From a virus, in the IMG/VR virus record IMGVR_UViG_3300026533_000002, positions 1 through 64,000 of that record: a DNA stretch of 64,000 nucleotides, one strand, 5' to 3'. Positions 1 to 8,393 of the stretch are shown here, piece by piece (the first letter of the stretch is position 1; each line of letters starts with the position of its first letter). A model generated the notes under the pieces. It made no database searches and was not told the DNA's origin. It worked only from the letters and a program-made list of their open reading frames with translations. Made by a program: the position numbers and the translations under genes.

Positions 1-20
1 ATGGTGAGAGAGATGAGTAA

Positions 21-1367
21 GACGAGCATACATCAGATGCTTCTAATAACTTTGAGTTTAAAGATAAAGCTAGAAAGAGATTAAGAGCTTTTGAGTACTG
101 GGGTTACTGGGATATTCAAGGTGATGGGGACTTAGTATCTATAGTTGCTACTTGGGTTGGTAACACTTTAATTAGATTAGAAGAGAACCCATTCCCTCAT
201 GGTAGAATACCTTTCAGTGTAGCTACGTATATGCCAGTTAAGAAGAGTGTTTATGGCGAACCTGATGCTGAGTTACTTAGAGAGAATCAAGAGTCTGTAG
301 GTAAGATGTCAAGAGCTATCCATGATACTACTGCTCAGTTAGCTGTTGGTCAGACATTTATAGATGAGAACTTCTTTCCTAGCCCTAGTCAGAAGAATGC
401 TTATGATAAAGGTAATACTGTTTACTACCGTAGTCAAATGGATCCTAGTAAAGCTATACATAAACTAGATGTGCAGAACTTAGGTTCTACTCCATTTGAT
501 GTACTACAATGGCAAGCAAGTGAAGCAGGTGAACTAGTGGGTTATAAACCATTTGGAGGTCCTGGTGGAGCTAAGAATGGTGGAGATGCTAGTTCTAGAG
601 GTTCAATGGATGCTGTTGCTAAGAGAGAGTTAAGTGTACTAAGAAGACTTAGTGATATGTTATTTGTAGATATGGCTAGAATGACTATTGCTATGAATCA
701 AGTATTCTTATCAGATGAAGAAGTAGTTCGTATTACTGATAAAGAGTTTGTAACTATTAAGAGAGATGACTTACAAGGTGACTTTGACTTAAAGGTTCAA
801 GTGTCTACTCCTGAGAGAGATGATGACCAAGCTACTAAGATAATGAAGTTACTTCAAACTAATGCTGCATCTATGGATCCAGAGATCTCTAAACTACATT
901 ATGTTAAGTTAGCTGAACTATGGAAGATAGAGGATTTAGCTGAAGCAGTATCTTCATTTAAACCAGAGCCTAGTCCTCAAGAGATGAAGATGCAAGAGTT
1001 GCAGTTACAGGAACAAGAGTTAAAGAATGCAGTACTAATGGCCCAGTTAGAAGACATACAATCTAAAGTATCTGAGAGAATCTCTAGAACTTCACAGAAT
1101 GAAAGAATGGACCCTATACTTGCAGAAGCTAAGGCACATCAAGCAGAAGCTACAGCAGAGAAACTTAAAAGTGAAACTGACTTACTTGACATTGCTGCTT
1201 TACGTATTCAGTCTGGTCAAGATAGACAGGAATCTATTGAGGATCAAGAGTATAAGGCTCAGACTAGTGCTTCAGAAGTAAATAGGAAAGCTGATATAGA
1301 TGCTAACTTGAAGTACTTAGATACTTCATTACAACGTATGCCAGCTAAACAAGTAACTGAAATATAA
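21..1367 (+). CDS. Portal protein, C-terminal part (5' end outside window or frame-broken)
   Basis: Portal (head-tail connector) of N4 type: the dodecameric ring through which DNA enters and leaves the head. The frame is open from 21, after an in-frame TAA at 18-20, but the first ATG is at 231. Bases 21-230 encode protein-like sequence (e.g. FEYWGYWDIQGDGD, IRLEENPFPHGRIPF) continuous with the rest, so translation must begin upstream. The C-terminal ~150 residues are Gln/Glu/Lys-rich and likely helical, as in portal tails. N4-type portals are about 750 aa; some 450 are visible. It heads the structural operon, before a small gene, scaffold and capsid. The family call rests on recalled sequence character and on gene order. 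Confidence 0.75.
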   Translation, partial: DEHTSDASNNFEFKDKARKRLRAFEYWGYWDIQGDGDLVSIVATWVGNTLIRLEENPFPHGRIPFSVATYMPVKKSVYGEPDAELLRENQESVGKMSRAIHDTTAQLAVGQTFIDENFFPSPSQKNAYDKGNTVYYRSQMDPSKAIHKLDVQNLGSTPFDVLQWQASEAGELVGYKPFGGPGGAKNGGDASSRGSMDAVAKRELSVLRRLSDMLFVDMARMTIAMNQVFLSDEEVVRITDKEFVTIKRDDLQGDFDLKVQVSTPERDDDQATKIMKLLQTNAASMDPEISKLHYVKLAELWKIEDLAEAVSSFKPEPSPQEMKMQELQLQEQELKNAVLMAQLEDIQSKVSERISRTSQNERMDPILAEAKAHQAEATAEKLKSETDLLDIAALRIQSGQDRQESIEDQEYKAQTSASEVNRKADIDANLKYLDTSLQRMPAKQVTEI

Positions 1368-1383
1368 TAAGGAATAGATAACT

Positions 1384-1824
1384 ATGAACAACGTACCAAT
1401 GCACCCATGTAATCAAATGCAAGCTAATATGGCACCACAGGAAACTCCACAAGCTCAACAAGCACCTAACCCATACTTTACACCTAGCCCAGCTCTTCAA
1501 GGCTATAATGGGCAACTATCAGGCGAGAATGAGGCTAAGTTAGCTCAAGCCCATCAAGCAGGAGCACAAGCTGGTAAGGCTGAAGCTGAGGCTCGTATAA
1601 TGGCTTCCCTAGGCGCAAGTCAATCATTAAGACCTCAGCCACAAGTTGATGGTAGAATGGTAGAACAACTAGCTCAAGGTATAGCTGATGGATCCATAGG
1701 AGACGCTGAGCTTAACGAATTAGTTCAGAGTGGAAATGTACCACCTGAAGCAGTTCAAGCTGCTGTAGAGCTTGTGAAGGGTGCTCAGCAACCTGCCCAA
1801 GGAAGAGGTTTAGGTTCTTTCTAA
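1384..1824 (+). CDS. Gln/Ala/Pro-rich small structural protein
   Basis: Protein of 146 aa starting 16 bases after the portal stop. The N-terminal half is low-complexity (Gln, Pro, Ala); residues ~90-135 look helical with a GIADGSIGDAEL stretch. No enzyme motif. In N4-type phages a small uncharacterised head gene sits between portal and scaffold, so a virion or assembly role is inferred from position only. Confidence 0.6.
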   Translation: MNNVPMHPCNQMQANMAPQETPQAQQAPNPYFTPSPALQGYNGQLSGENEAKLAQAHQAGAQAGKAEAEARIMASLGASQSLRPQPQVDGRMVEQLAQGIADGSIGDAELNELVQSGNVPPEAVQAAVELVKGAQQPAQGRGLGSF

Positions 1825-1853
1825 AGTTTAAAGACTATTTAAGGTTAAGTGAC

Positions 1854-1859
1854 TATAAT
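1854..1859 (+). promoter_or_regulatory. Putative late promoter, -10 box
   Basis: TATAAT in the 115-base gap after the 146-aa gene, within CTATAATCCCGTTACTTAA. The same CTATAATCCC...ACTTAA context recurs at 5153. No convincing -35 box. It would drive the 129-aa, scaffold and capsid genes. Confidence 0.45.
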
Positions 1860-1939
1860 CCCGTTACTTAATCAGTTACAATGTAACTACTGTTAAACAC
1901 CAATACATGAAGTGTATAAAAGCTTACACCTGAGGCAAT

Positions 1940-2329
1940 GTGGAGACACCCTCTGTAAAGGATATACAGACAATGGATTTATCTAATCTGAATGAAACAC
2001 TTAACAACATTGAAGACTATAAAAAGTCTCAACAGGAAGCTATACGATTAGGTACTTGTTTAGAAGTACTTATGAAGGACCAGAACTTCAAGGATGTTAT
2101 TTTAAATGGTTATGTCGAAGTTAGAACAGATGAGTTGTTTAAAACTTTAATGGATTATAATAGTGAAGAGCTACCAGAAGATGTCTGGAAAGAGATAAAC
2201 TCAATAAAGGGTTTAACTCATTACTTAGAAACTATTAGAATAAATAAAGCTAATGCTCCAGAGAACATTCATAGAAATGACTTAGAGAGAATTAGAGTAA
2301 CAGCAGAATCTGCTATAATTGAGGAGTAA
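1940..2329 (+). CDS. Hypothetical 129-aa protein before the scaffold
   Basis: Unrecognised acidic, helical protein. The longest reading uses GTG at 1940 with a GAGG four bases upstream. An in-frame ATG at 1973, preceded by AAAGG at 1957-1961, is an alternative giving 118 aa. It lies directly before the scaffold gene (5-base gap), so a head-assembly role is likely by position. Confidence 0.6.
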   Translation: METPSVKDIQTMDLSNLNETLNNIEDYKKSQQEAIRLGTCLEVLMKDQNFKDVILNGYVEVRTDELFKTLMDYNSEELPEDVWKEINSIKGLTHYLETIRINKANAPENIHRNDLERIRVTAESAIIEE

Positions 2330-2334
2330 CACTT

Positions 2335-3654
2335 ATGAGTAAAGAAATTGAAGAGGTAGAGTTTAGTGAAGATTTATTTGATTCACTAGTAGATGGTTCG
2401 TATAACCCTGAGGAAGAAGTACTTAGTTCAGATGATGAACTTGAGGAAGAAGTAGAGCAACAAGAGGACACAGACCAAGATATCGAAGAGGAAGAAGAAG
2501 AGGAACTTGATGAAGTAAACGACGGTGAACTTGATGAAGACTTAGACTCTGACACTGAGGTTGAGGAAGAAGACACTCTAGTAGAAGCTGATGATTTAGA
2601 TGATGAAGATAGTGATATTGATACAGAAGAGGAAGTAGCTGACGAAACTACTGAATCAGATGAGGATGACACTACTGAGGTATCAGAAGATAGTACAGAA
2701 ACAGAAGAGAAGAGCGACGGCAAAGCTCCAGACACTGAGACTATCGATTATAAAGCTTTCTATGATGCTGTAGTTAATACTGAGTTTGTGGTAAATAATA
2801 AGAAAGTTAAAGGCTTTGCAGACCCTAAGAAGATTATCCAGGCACAGCAAATGGCTGGTGGATTCTCTGAAAAGATGGCAGGCTTTAAACAGTATAGACC
2901 ATTTATGAATCCTCTTAAAGAGAGAGGGATGCTTGAAGATCAAAGTAAGTTTGACTTCGCTATGAACATTATCGATGGTGACAAAGAAGCTATTAAACAG
3001 CATCTTAAGACCTTAAACATAGACCCTATTGACCTTGATATGGATGAGATTTCATACAAAGGTACTAAGGCTACTGCTAGTGAGGAATCTATTATTATAG
3101 AGGATACGTTGGAAAGAGCAAGGAGTCTAGGTGTAGAGGACAAGTTACGTCAGGTAATTGGGAGTGAGTGGGATGCTGAGAGTTTCCAGGAGTTTATGAG
3201 TGCTCCTGATCTAAGAAGAGATTTAGTAAATCATATTCAAGATGGTGGTTATGATATAGTTCAGGACAAGATTGCTGAGATTAAACGAATTGATTACGAT
3301 GGTTCATTTAATAACATGAGTTCTGTTAACCAATATCGTGCTGCTGTAGATGAGATTCTTAAGCAACAAAAAGCAGCTGCACCTACTAAACAACAAGAAG
3401 TTGTGGAAAATACTCCCACTAAAGCTTCTGTTAAGGTAGAGAAAGCTAAGATACAGGATTCAAGAAAGGAAGAGGTTTATAAGGAGAAAGTAGCTAAGCG
3501 TGAGGCAACTATTGCTAAACAACGTAAGCGAGCTTCTGCTACATCTAAGTCTAGAGCTAAGAGTAAACCTAAACCTAAGTTTGATCCTATGGCGTTAGAA
3601 GGTGAAGAGTTTGATGCTCATATGGAGTATCTTATTTCAGGCGGTAGAGGTTAG
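2335..3654 (+). CDS. Putative capsid scaffolding protein
   Basis: Protein of 439 aa just upstream of the major capsid gene, the usual place for a scaffold. Residues ~1-140 are extremely acidic with runs of Glu/Asp; the middle is mixed helical; the last ~60 residues are Lys/Arg-rich, with short basic repeats such as KSRAKSKPKPK. An acidic N-terminus with a basic, shell-binding C-terminus is typical of scaffolds. It corresponds by position to N4 gp57. No protease domain is visible. The Ser-rich reading frame opposite the acidic region is an artefact of GAA/GAT-rich sequence. Confidence 0.7.
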   Translation: MSKEIEEVEFSEDLFDSLVDGSYNPEEEVLSSDDELEEEVEQQEDTDQDIEEEEEEELDEVNDGELDEDLDSDTEVEEEDTLVEADDLDDEDSDIDTEEEVADETTESDEDDTTEVSEDSTETEEKSDGKAPDTETIDYKAFYDAVVNTEFVVNNKKVKGFADPKKIIQAQQMAGGFSEKMAGFKQYRPFMNPLKERGMLEDQSKFDFAMNIIDGDKEAIKQHLKTLNIDPIDLDMDEISYKGTKATASEESIIIEDTLERARSLGVEDKLRQVIGSEWDAESFQEFMSAPDLRRDLVNHIQDGGYDIVQDKIAEIKRIDYDGSFNNMSSVNQYRAAVDEILKQQKAAAPTKQQEVVENTPTKASVKVEKAKIQDSRKEEVYKEKVAKREATIAKQRKRASATSKSRAKSKPKPKFDPMALEGEEFDAHMEYLISGGRG

Positions 3655-3691
3655 TCCCTCACCCCTAAAACAATAATATTAAAGGATTAAA

Positions 3692-5056
3692 ATGTCATTA
3701 ACATCAAAATTTAACGGCGGTAAGTTAAACTCAACAGGGATTGACGAACAATATAACGACAAGTTCTGGTCAAAAGGTGCTATTAAAGAAGCAGCTAAGA
3801 AACGTACATTTACACAGTTAGGTGATAGACTTACTCAACCTAAACATTTCGGTGATGAGATTGTTAAAGAACGTCAATTCCCAATCTTACATGAGCTTAA
3901 CCGTTTAGATGGTGGTATTGATGCAACAACTGCTAACCTAATCGAAGGTACTTACTATGCTTATGATGCTAATGGTGAAATCCTAGCAGATGGTATTTTT
4001 GAGTCTCGTAACTATGAAGCTGATGCTCAAGATGTTGGTGGTATGCCAGGTTCTTTTAATGCTCATAAAGCAGCTACAGATGCAACTGGTTCAGTTAAGG
4101 TTCTTAATGGTACAGGTACATTATTTGGTGGTGATGCAGAGTATTCAGTACTTCGTGGTGCTTTCCCAACTCTTACTGAAGATGGTGGAAATGTTAATGC
4201 AGTTAATACTAAATCTATTACTGTTCGTGGTACTGTATCTGAGTTTGGTGCTCACATGAAGTTCACTCAACGTTCTATTGATATGGATTCTCGTACTGGT
4301 GTACTAGCACAGAAAACTCAAGCTCTTGGTGAGTTGAAAGGTGATATCTTTGAAGCACAAGTACAGTCTGACTTACTTAATGCATCAGAACTTAACCGTA
4401 CATTTGGTGGTAATAAACTAGACTTAGCTTCTTGTAATGCTGAATCTGTATTAACTTACGGCGACTTAAGAGCAATGGAATTAGAGCTTAAGCGTGCTCG
4501 TGTACCGACTAGCACTAAACTAATCTCTGGTTCAACTAAGATTGGTACTAAAGTAGTAGCTAGTGCTTACTATGTTTATGTTGGCCAAGAGTTAACTCCA
4601 ATGTTAGAAGACATGGAACACATGGGTGAGAAAGTATGGGCTCCTATCGAAACTTACGCTGATGCTGGTGCAGTAGCAGTTGGTGAGATTGGTAAGATTG
4701 GTCGTTTCCGTTTCATCGAAGTTGAGAATATGCAACGCTACCGTGGTGTGGGTGTGGAGAATGCTGATGATGGTTCAGTTAATGATACAGCAGGTTACTA
4801 TGCTTCATTACCTGTAAATGGTACTGGTGCTGAGCACTTTGATGTATTCCCTATCTTATTCGTAGGTACTGATTCATTTGCTACTGTTGGATTTGAAGGT
4901 GATTCTTCTAAAATCAAAACAGCAATGCCTAAAGCTGATGCACATATGGATCCATTTGGTAAAACTGGTTCTATGAGTATCTCATGGTACTTCGGTACAT
5001 TGATCTATAGAGCAGAGCGTATACGTCAGCTTGCAGTGGTTGCACCAATCGCCTAG
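3692..5056 (+). CDS. Major capsid protein, N4-gp56-like
   Basis: Protein of 454 aa with the order and texture of N4-gp56-type (HK97-fold) capsid proteins: a basic N-terminus (KEAAKKRTFTQLGDR), then FGDEIVKERQFPIL, a long beta-rich middle, VSEFGAHMKFTQRSIDMDS, and a late RFRFIEVENMQRY segment. AAAGGA five bases before the ATG is a strong ribosome-binding site. It follows the scaffold gene and is followed by a strong terminator-like hairpin at 5091, as expected for the most highly expressed head gene. Codons here are less AGA-biased (many CGT) than in neighbouring genes, consistent with high expression. Confidence 0.85.
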   Translation: MSLTSKFNGGKLNSTGIDEQYNDKFWSKGAIKEAAKKRTFTQLGDRLTQPKHFGDEIVKERQFPILHELNRLDGGIDATTANLIEGTYYAYDANGEILADGIFESRNYEADAQDVGGMPGSFNAHKAATDATGSVKVLNGTGTLFGGDAEYSVLRGAFPTLTEDGGNVNAVNTKSITVRGTVSEFGAHMKFTQRSIDMDSRTGVLAQKTQALGELKGDIFEAQVQSDLLNASELNRTFGGNKLDLASCNAESVLTYGDLRAMELELKRARVPTSTKLISGSTKIGTKVVASAYYVYVGQELTPMLEDMEHMGEKVWAPIETYADAGAVAVGEIGKIGRFRFIEVENMQRYRGVGVENADDGSVNDTAGYYASLPVNGTGAEHFDVFPILFVGTDSFATVGFEGDSSKIKTAMPKADAHMDPFGKTGSMSISWYFGTLIYRAERIRQLAVVAPIA

Positions 5057-5071
5057 ATTAGTCAACTCTCT

Positions 5072-5113
5072 GTAGTTGAACTACCTCTATGATTGTGGTG
5101 TAATACCACAATC
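5072..5113 (+). terminator. Tandem hairpins after the capsid gene
   Basis: Two stems follow the capsid stop: TCAACT/AGTTGA (5072-5089), then a perfect 9-bp stem GATTGTGGT/ACCACAATC (5091-5099 and 5105-5113, loop 5100-5104) followed by TTCTTGT. The second looks like a rho-independent terminator with a weak U-tract. Confidence 0.6.
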
Positions 5114-5152
5114 TTCTTGTCATAACTTAAGTCCTACCTAAGGGACTTAGGC

Positions 5153-5158
5153 TATAAT
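5153..5158 (+). promoter_or_regulatory. Putative late promoter, -10 box
   Basis: TATAAT within GGCTATAATCCCACAACTTAA, nearly the same context as the box at 1854. It lies between the capsid terminator and the 182-aa gene and would restart transcription of the internal-protein genes. Confidence 0.5.
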
Positions 5159-5241
5159 CCCACAACTTAAATAAGGTGCTACTAAGTAGCTAACATAAGG
5201 CAATAGGTACTAACCTATCCGAAACAATAGGACGATTAATA

Positions 5242-5790
5242 ATGGAACAATACGAAAATATGACAAATGTAGAGCTTAAAGAAGCTTGTGTAGATTTAGG
5301 ATTAGAAGTAAAGAGTAAGAGCCCAGGTAAACCTAATAAGACTGAATATATAGAGGCTTTAACTGCTGACAAAGAAGCTAAAGAACTAGCTAAGAAGAAG
5401 GTAGCGGAGAGTAAGTTAATTAGAACTCCTCGTAAGTTATCTAAAGCTCAAGCTGTTAAACTAGATGCTCTTCGTAAAGAGAGAGTTATTGTTAGAGATA
5501 TGCAAGAGTCACAAACTAAAGATGAGTTATTATCTGTATCATGGGGTAACCCAGTTGTAGGTTTCTACACTGATATGATTGACTTAAGTGGTGAGCCTCA
5601 GTTTATCCATCGTGGTGCTTTATTCAACCTTCGTTCTGCTACTATGACTATTAAAACTCCTAAAGCTAGTGGTGGTTACAGTGCTACGGTTAAGAAGAGA
5701 TTTGTTATTGTAGAAGCTGAGAAGATTACTCAGAAAGAGTTAGATGAGTTAGCTGCTTTACAGAAGATGAGAAATTCAAAAGCTGCTTAG
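5242..5790 (+). CDS. Structural protein with SAP/Rho-N-like N-terminus
   Basis: Protein of 182 aa. Residues ~5-40 (NVELKEACVDLGLEV...KTEYIEAL) resemble the helix-extension-helix of SAP or Rho-N domains, which often bind nucleic acid. The C-terminal half (VSWGNPVVGFYTDMIDLSGE) is beta-rich. It directly follows the capsid gene, in the place of N4 gene 55. A virion role is inferred from position; the SAP assignment is by eye. Confidence 0.6.
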   Translation: MEQYENMTNVELKEACVDLGLEVKSKSPGKPNKTEYIEALTADKEAKELAKKKVAESKLIRTPRKLSKAQAVKLDALRKERVIVRDMQESQTKDELLSVSWGNPVVGFYTDMIDLSGEPQFIHRGALFNLRSATMTIKTPKASGGYSATVKKRFVIVEAEKITQKELDELAALQKMRNSKAA

Positions 5791-5812
5791 TGCATTAGAG
5801 TACTAGTTTATA

Positions 5813-5836
5813 TAGAGCCTTATTAGTAGGGCTCTA
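5813..5836 (+). terminator. Hairpin between internal-protein genes
   Basis: Stem TAGAGCC/GGCTCTA (5813-5819 and 5830-5836) with a 10-base loop, in the 74-base gap after the 182-aa gene. No T-tract follows, so it may slow or process transcripts rather than terminate them. Confidence 0.4.
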
Positions 5837-5864
5837 GTATATATTAATACAAGGATTACCTACA

Positions 5865-6350
5865 ATGGCAGGAACTATAAAGTTCGAGAAGTATAAGAGG
5901 CTAGGTAAGACTGTATTCTTTGCTACAAATGAAAATACTAGTGAGCATACTAACTTCAGTATTGGATATGATACTCCAAGAGAATTTCATCATAAACCTA
6001 TATCAGACTTAGATTCAGAAGTATTACTTAGTATTACAGTAGTTAGGGATGTTGAGTTCTATAAAGACTACTCAGCAGAGGTTGAGTTTATGGACTCTAT
6101 TGCTAATGTTGTTTACTTAGACAGCATTGGTAATAGTACAGACTCTGAGCTATTAGCTGAAGGTTATGAGGTATTAATAACTTACCCATCTTCTAAACCA
6201 GTTTATGGTATAAGTAGACAATACACTGGAGAACTAGAGCAAGGCTGTACAGAGTCTAGTAGTGTTAAATACGAAGGTAGGATACTAGATCCTTCAATTA
6301 CATTAGTAAAGGCTGTGCTAGTTACAGAACATAAAGAGGAGTTAATATAA
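5865..6350 (+). CDS. Hypothetical structural protein, 161 aa
   Basis: Beta-rich protein without recognised motifs. Its stop codon overlaps the next start (TAATG), indicating translational coupling with the 500-aa repeat protein. It lies in the internal/appendage gene group of an N4-like order. Function not recognised. Confidence 0.55.
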   Translation: MAGTIKFEKYKRLGKTVFFATNENTSEHTNFSIGYDTPREFHHKPISDLDSEVLLSITVVRDVEFYKDYSAEVEFMDSIANVVYLDSIGNSTDSELLAEGYEVLITYPSSKPVYGISRQYTGELEQGCTESSSVKYEGRILDPSITLVKAVLVTEHKEELI

Positions 6351-7852
6351 TGGTAGACATTAAATGGAATAGTCTAGTAGGTGATAAAACTGTTGAGGTA
6401 GGAGGGTTTGTAGGAGACTTGATGACAATCTCTGCTGCTCATATTGATAAGGCAGTACAGGCTTCTAGGCTGACTCAGGACCAAGCAGGTGAAGTATACG
6501 CTGCTATGATACCTAGTGCTTTTCAGAATGGTATGCAATTCCTATTACAGGAGAAGTTAGTAGAGGCTCAGATAGCTAAGGCTGACTTAGATGTTGAGAT
6601 AGCGGCTATTAATAAGATATTGGTAGAGAGACAAGTTCTCCAGATAGAGACTAATATAGAGATCTCTAAAGAGATGCATGAGGCTAAGGTTAATGAAGTT
6701 ACATTGGCTACTGCAAGAGCTAACACTCAGTTAGAGGATAGCCTATTAAGTTCTGACCTACAAAGAAAAGCTACTGAAGCTCAGACTATTGAGATTAAGA
6801 AGGCTAGTACTAGAGCAGACACTCAGTTGAGTGATTCTTTAATTAGTGCTGATACACAACGTAAACAAATAGTAGCACAGACAGAAGAAGTTGTTAAAGC
6901 CAGTACTAGAGCTGATGAGCAATTAGCTGATAGCCTGCTTACAACTGACAAGCAAAGAGTGTTATTAGATACTCAAGAAGAGGTAGAGACTTATAAACTA
7001 AATACTATGCTGCCTAAAGAAGTTGAGGTTAAAGAAAGACAGATAATAGAAGCTGAAACTATGGGTACTAAGAATAGAGAGTCTATAGATAAGAAGGATG
7101 CAGTTAGTGAAGCTCAGTTGACTCTTGTTAATGCTCAAGCTACTGAAGTTAGAAAGAAGTCTGCTAGAGACACTGCTATGAATACTGCTCAGATAAAAGA
7201 ACTAGAGAGAACTACTTCTCGTAAGGATGCTGAGTCTGCTCAAGTTGTAACTGAGAGAACTGAGAAGTGGGATAAACAAAAGAACATAGTAGATGACCAG
7301 GTATTTATGAGTAGTGTGGATAAGACTAATAAAGCTAGAAATGTTGAGCTAGATATTCATCAGAAAGAGCTAGTGGCTAAACAACTAGTAGCTGATACTG
7401 AGTTCAACGTAGAAAAGAAAGAGATTATGACTCATACTCGTAAGGATAATATTAGAACCAAAGCTGCTGAACAATTTGCCGAGTTCCTTAAGTATATGTC
7501 TGCTTCTGATGCTGTGCCAGCTGCTACTGACTTCTATAATATAAGAGTTCTTATAAATGATATGGTTAAAGGTAGTGAGGATCCTGATAGAGCTCCTACA
7601 CCACTTGTAGTAAGAACAGGGTTTAAAATGGGTAAAGGCCCTTTTACTTTAAAAGGTACAGCTGATAATGATGCAATATATACTGATGACAATGGTAAGA
7701 ACTGTAACGCAAACTATGAGATACTAGGAGCAACTGGTGGTGGTACTGATGATAAAGACAGAATCCCAATAGAGACTACTGTTCCTAGTGAGTTTAATGG
7801 TGGAGTAGTTGGTACTATTTATGGCGCTACTGACTACACTAAGACTAAATAG
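6350..7852 (+). CDS. Coiled-coil virion protein with 32-residue repeats (N4 gp54-position)
   Basis: Protein of 500 aa. Most of it (residues ~60-390) is charged and predicted helical. Three tandem repeats of exactly 32 residues are visible at about 123-215; each begins ARANTQL, STRADTQL or STRADEQL and then D-S-L-(L/I). The C-terminal ~110 residues are Gly/Asp-rich and non-helical. Position matches N4 gp54, a structural protein. A long coiled-coil or tail-interior role is inferred; no enzyme motif is seen. Confidence 0.65.
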   Translation: MVDIKWNSLVGDKTVEVGGFVGDLMTISAAHIDKAVQASRLTQDQAGEVYAAMIPSAFQNGMQFLLQEKLVEAQIAKADLDVEIAAINKILVERQVLQIETNIEISKEMHEAKVNEVTLATARANTQLEDSLLSSDLQRKATEAQTIEIKKASTRADTQLSDSLISADTQRKQIVAQTEEVVKASTRADEQLADSLLTTDKQRVLLDTQEEVETYKLNTMLPKEVEVKERQIIEAETMGTKNRESIDKKDAVSEAQLTLVNAQATEVRKKSARDTAMNTAQIKELERTTSRKDAESAQVVTERTEKWDKQKNIVDDQVFMSSVDKTNKARNVELDIHQKELVAKQLVADTEFNVEKKEIMTHTRKDNIRTKAAEQFAEFLKYMSASDAVPAATDFYNIRVLINDMVKGSEDPDRAPTPLVVRTGFKMGKGPFTLKGTADNDAIYTDDNGKNCNANYEILGATGGGTDDKDRIPIETTVPSEFNGGVVGTIYGATDYTKTK

Positions 7853-7854
7853 TA

Positions 7855-8331
7855 GTGAAGAGTTCAAGCTCACCTTTTGAGATAAAGGCTATAAGACGTA
7901 ATACAGGTACTGCTCCTGTAGATCATTGGACTATTAATAAGTTCAATGACCACACATACTTTAACAAAAGTGCATCTATGTATAGTAATAGTGGTCTTAG
8001 TATATACTATGACTCTGGAGATGTTAGAAATACTATGCCAAGTATTAGGCTATCTCCTAGCCTGTCAGTATTCTATAACAACACTATAAAGCTAGGATTC
8101 CCTAACGAGGAAGGTAGCTCAGACAATACTAACGGCAATGAAGGTGGACTTTCAATCAACTATAAGGATATTCAACTAGCTCCTTGGACTGTATTTAATT
8201 TTAACTATAATGACGGTAATGAGGATGAAGATGATGATAGGATACCTAAGTTTATAGGTAAAATAAATGTAGAGGATGTAGAGTTTATTGGTAGTGGTAC
8301 TACTGATAAAACTATAGTAGAGTGGGATTAA
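7855..8331 (+). CDS. Hypothetical Asp/Asn-rich structural protein, 158 aa
   Basis: Begins with GTG at 7855, two bases after the previous stop, with no clear ribosome-binding site, so it probably depends on re-initiation by ribosomes leaving the 500-aa gene. Beta-rich, with an acidic stretch near residues 120-130. Not recognised. Confidence 0.5.
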   Translation: MKSSSSPFEIKAIRRNTGTAPVDHWTINKFNDHTYFNKSASMYSNSGLSIYYDSGDVRNTMPSIRLSPSLSVFYNNTIKLGFPNEEGSSDNTNGNEGGLSINYKDIQLAPWTVFNFNYNDGNEDEDDDRIPKFIGKINVEDVEFIGSGTTDKTIVEWD

Positions 8332-8332
8332 C

Positions 8333-8389
8333 ATGAATAAAAGCTATGTATTAACTAAAGGGATACTTACTAAAGTAGAAGATGTGTAA
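8333..8389 (+). CDS. Possible 18-aa leader-like ORF
   Basis: ATG one base after the preceding stop opens an 18-codon frame ending four bases before the next ATG (8394), which has only a weak ribosome-binding site of its own. Its translation could carry ribosomes to the 504-aa gene. It may equally be chance. Confidence 0.25.
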   Translation: MNKSYVLTKGILTKVEDV

Positions 8390-8393
8390 ATAG

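Noticed and set aside
1-84. 28-codon frame starting with ATG at base 1
   Set aside because: Better explained as the end of the portal frame before a shift; short, and it overlaps clear portal coding sequence.
2313-2735. Minus-strand Ser-rich 140-aa frame
   Set aside because: Exact antisense of the Glu/Asp-rich scaffold region (GAA/GAT read as TTC/ATC and TCA/TCT); no ribosome-binding site, gene is clear on the other strand.
3990-4259. 89-aa + strand frame inside the capsid gene
   Set aside because: Out-of-frame reading of the capsid gene, Leu/Val/Met-rich and without a ribosome-binding site.
7855-8331. Later ATG start for the 158-aa gene
   Set aside because: The first in-frame ATG would remove ~40 residues of even-quality sequence, and the GTG directly follows the previous stop, which suits re-initiation.
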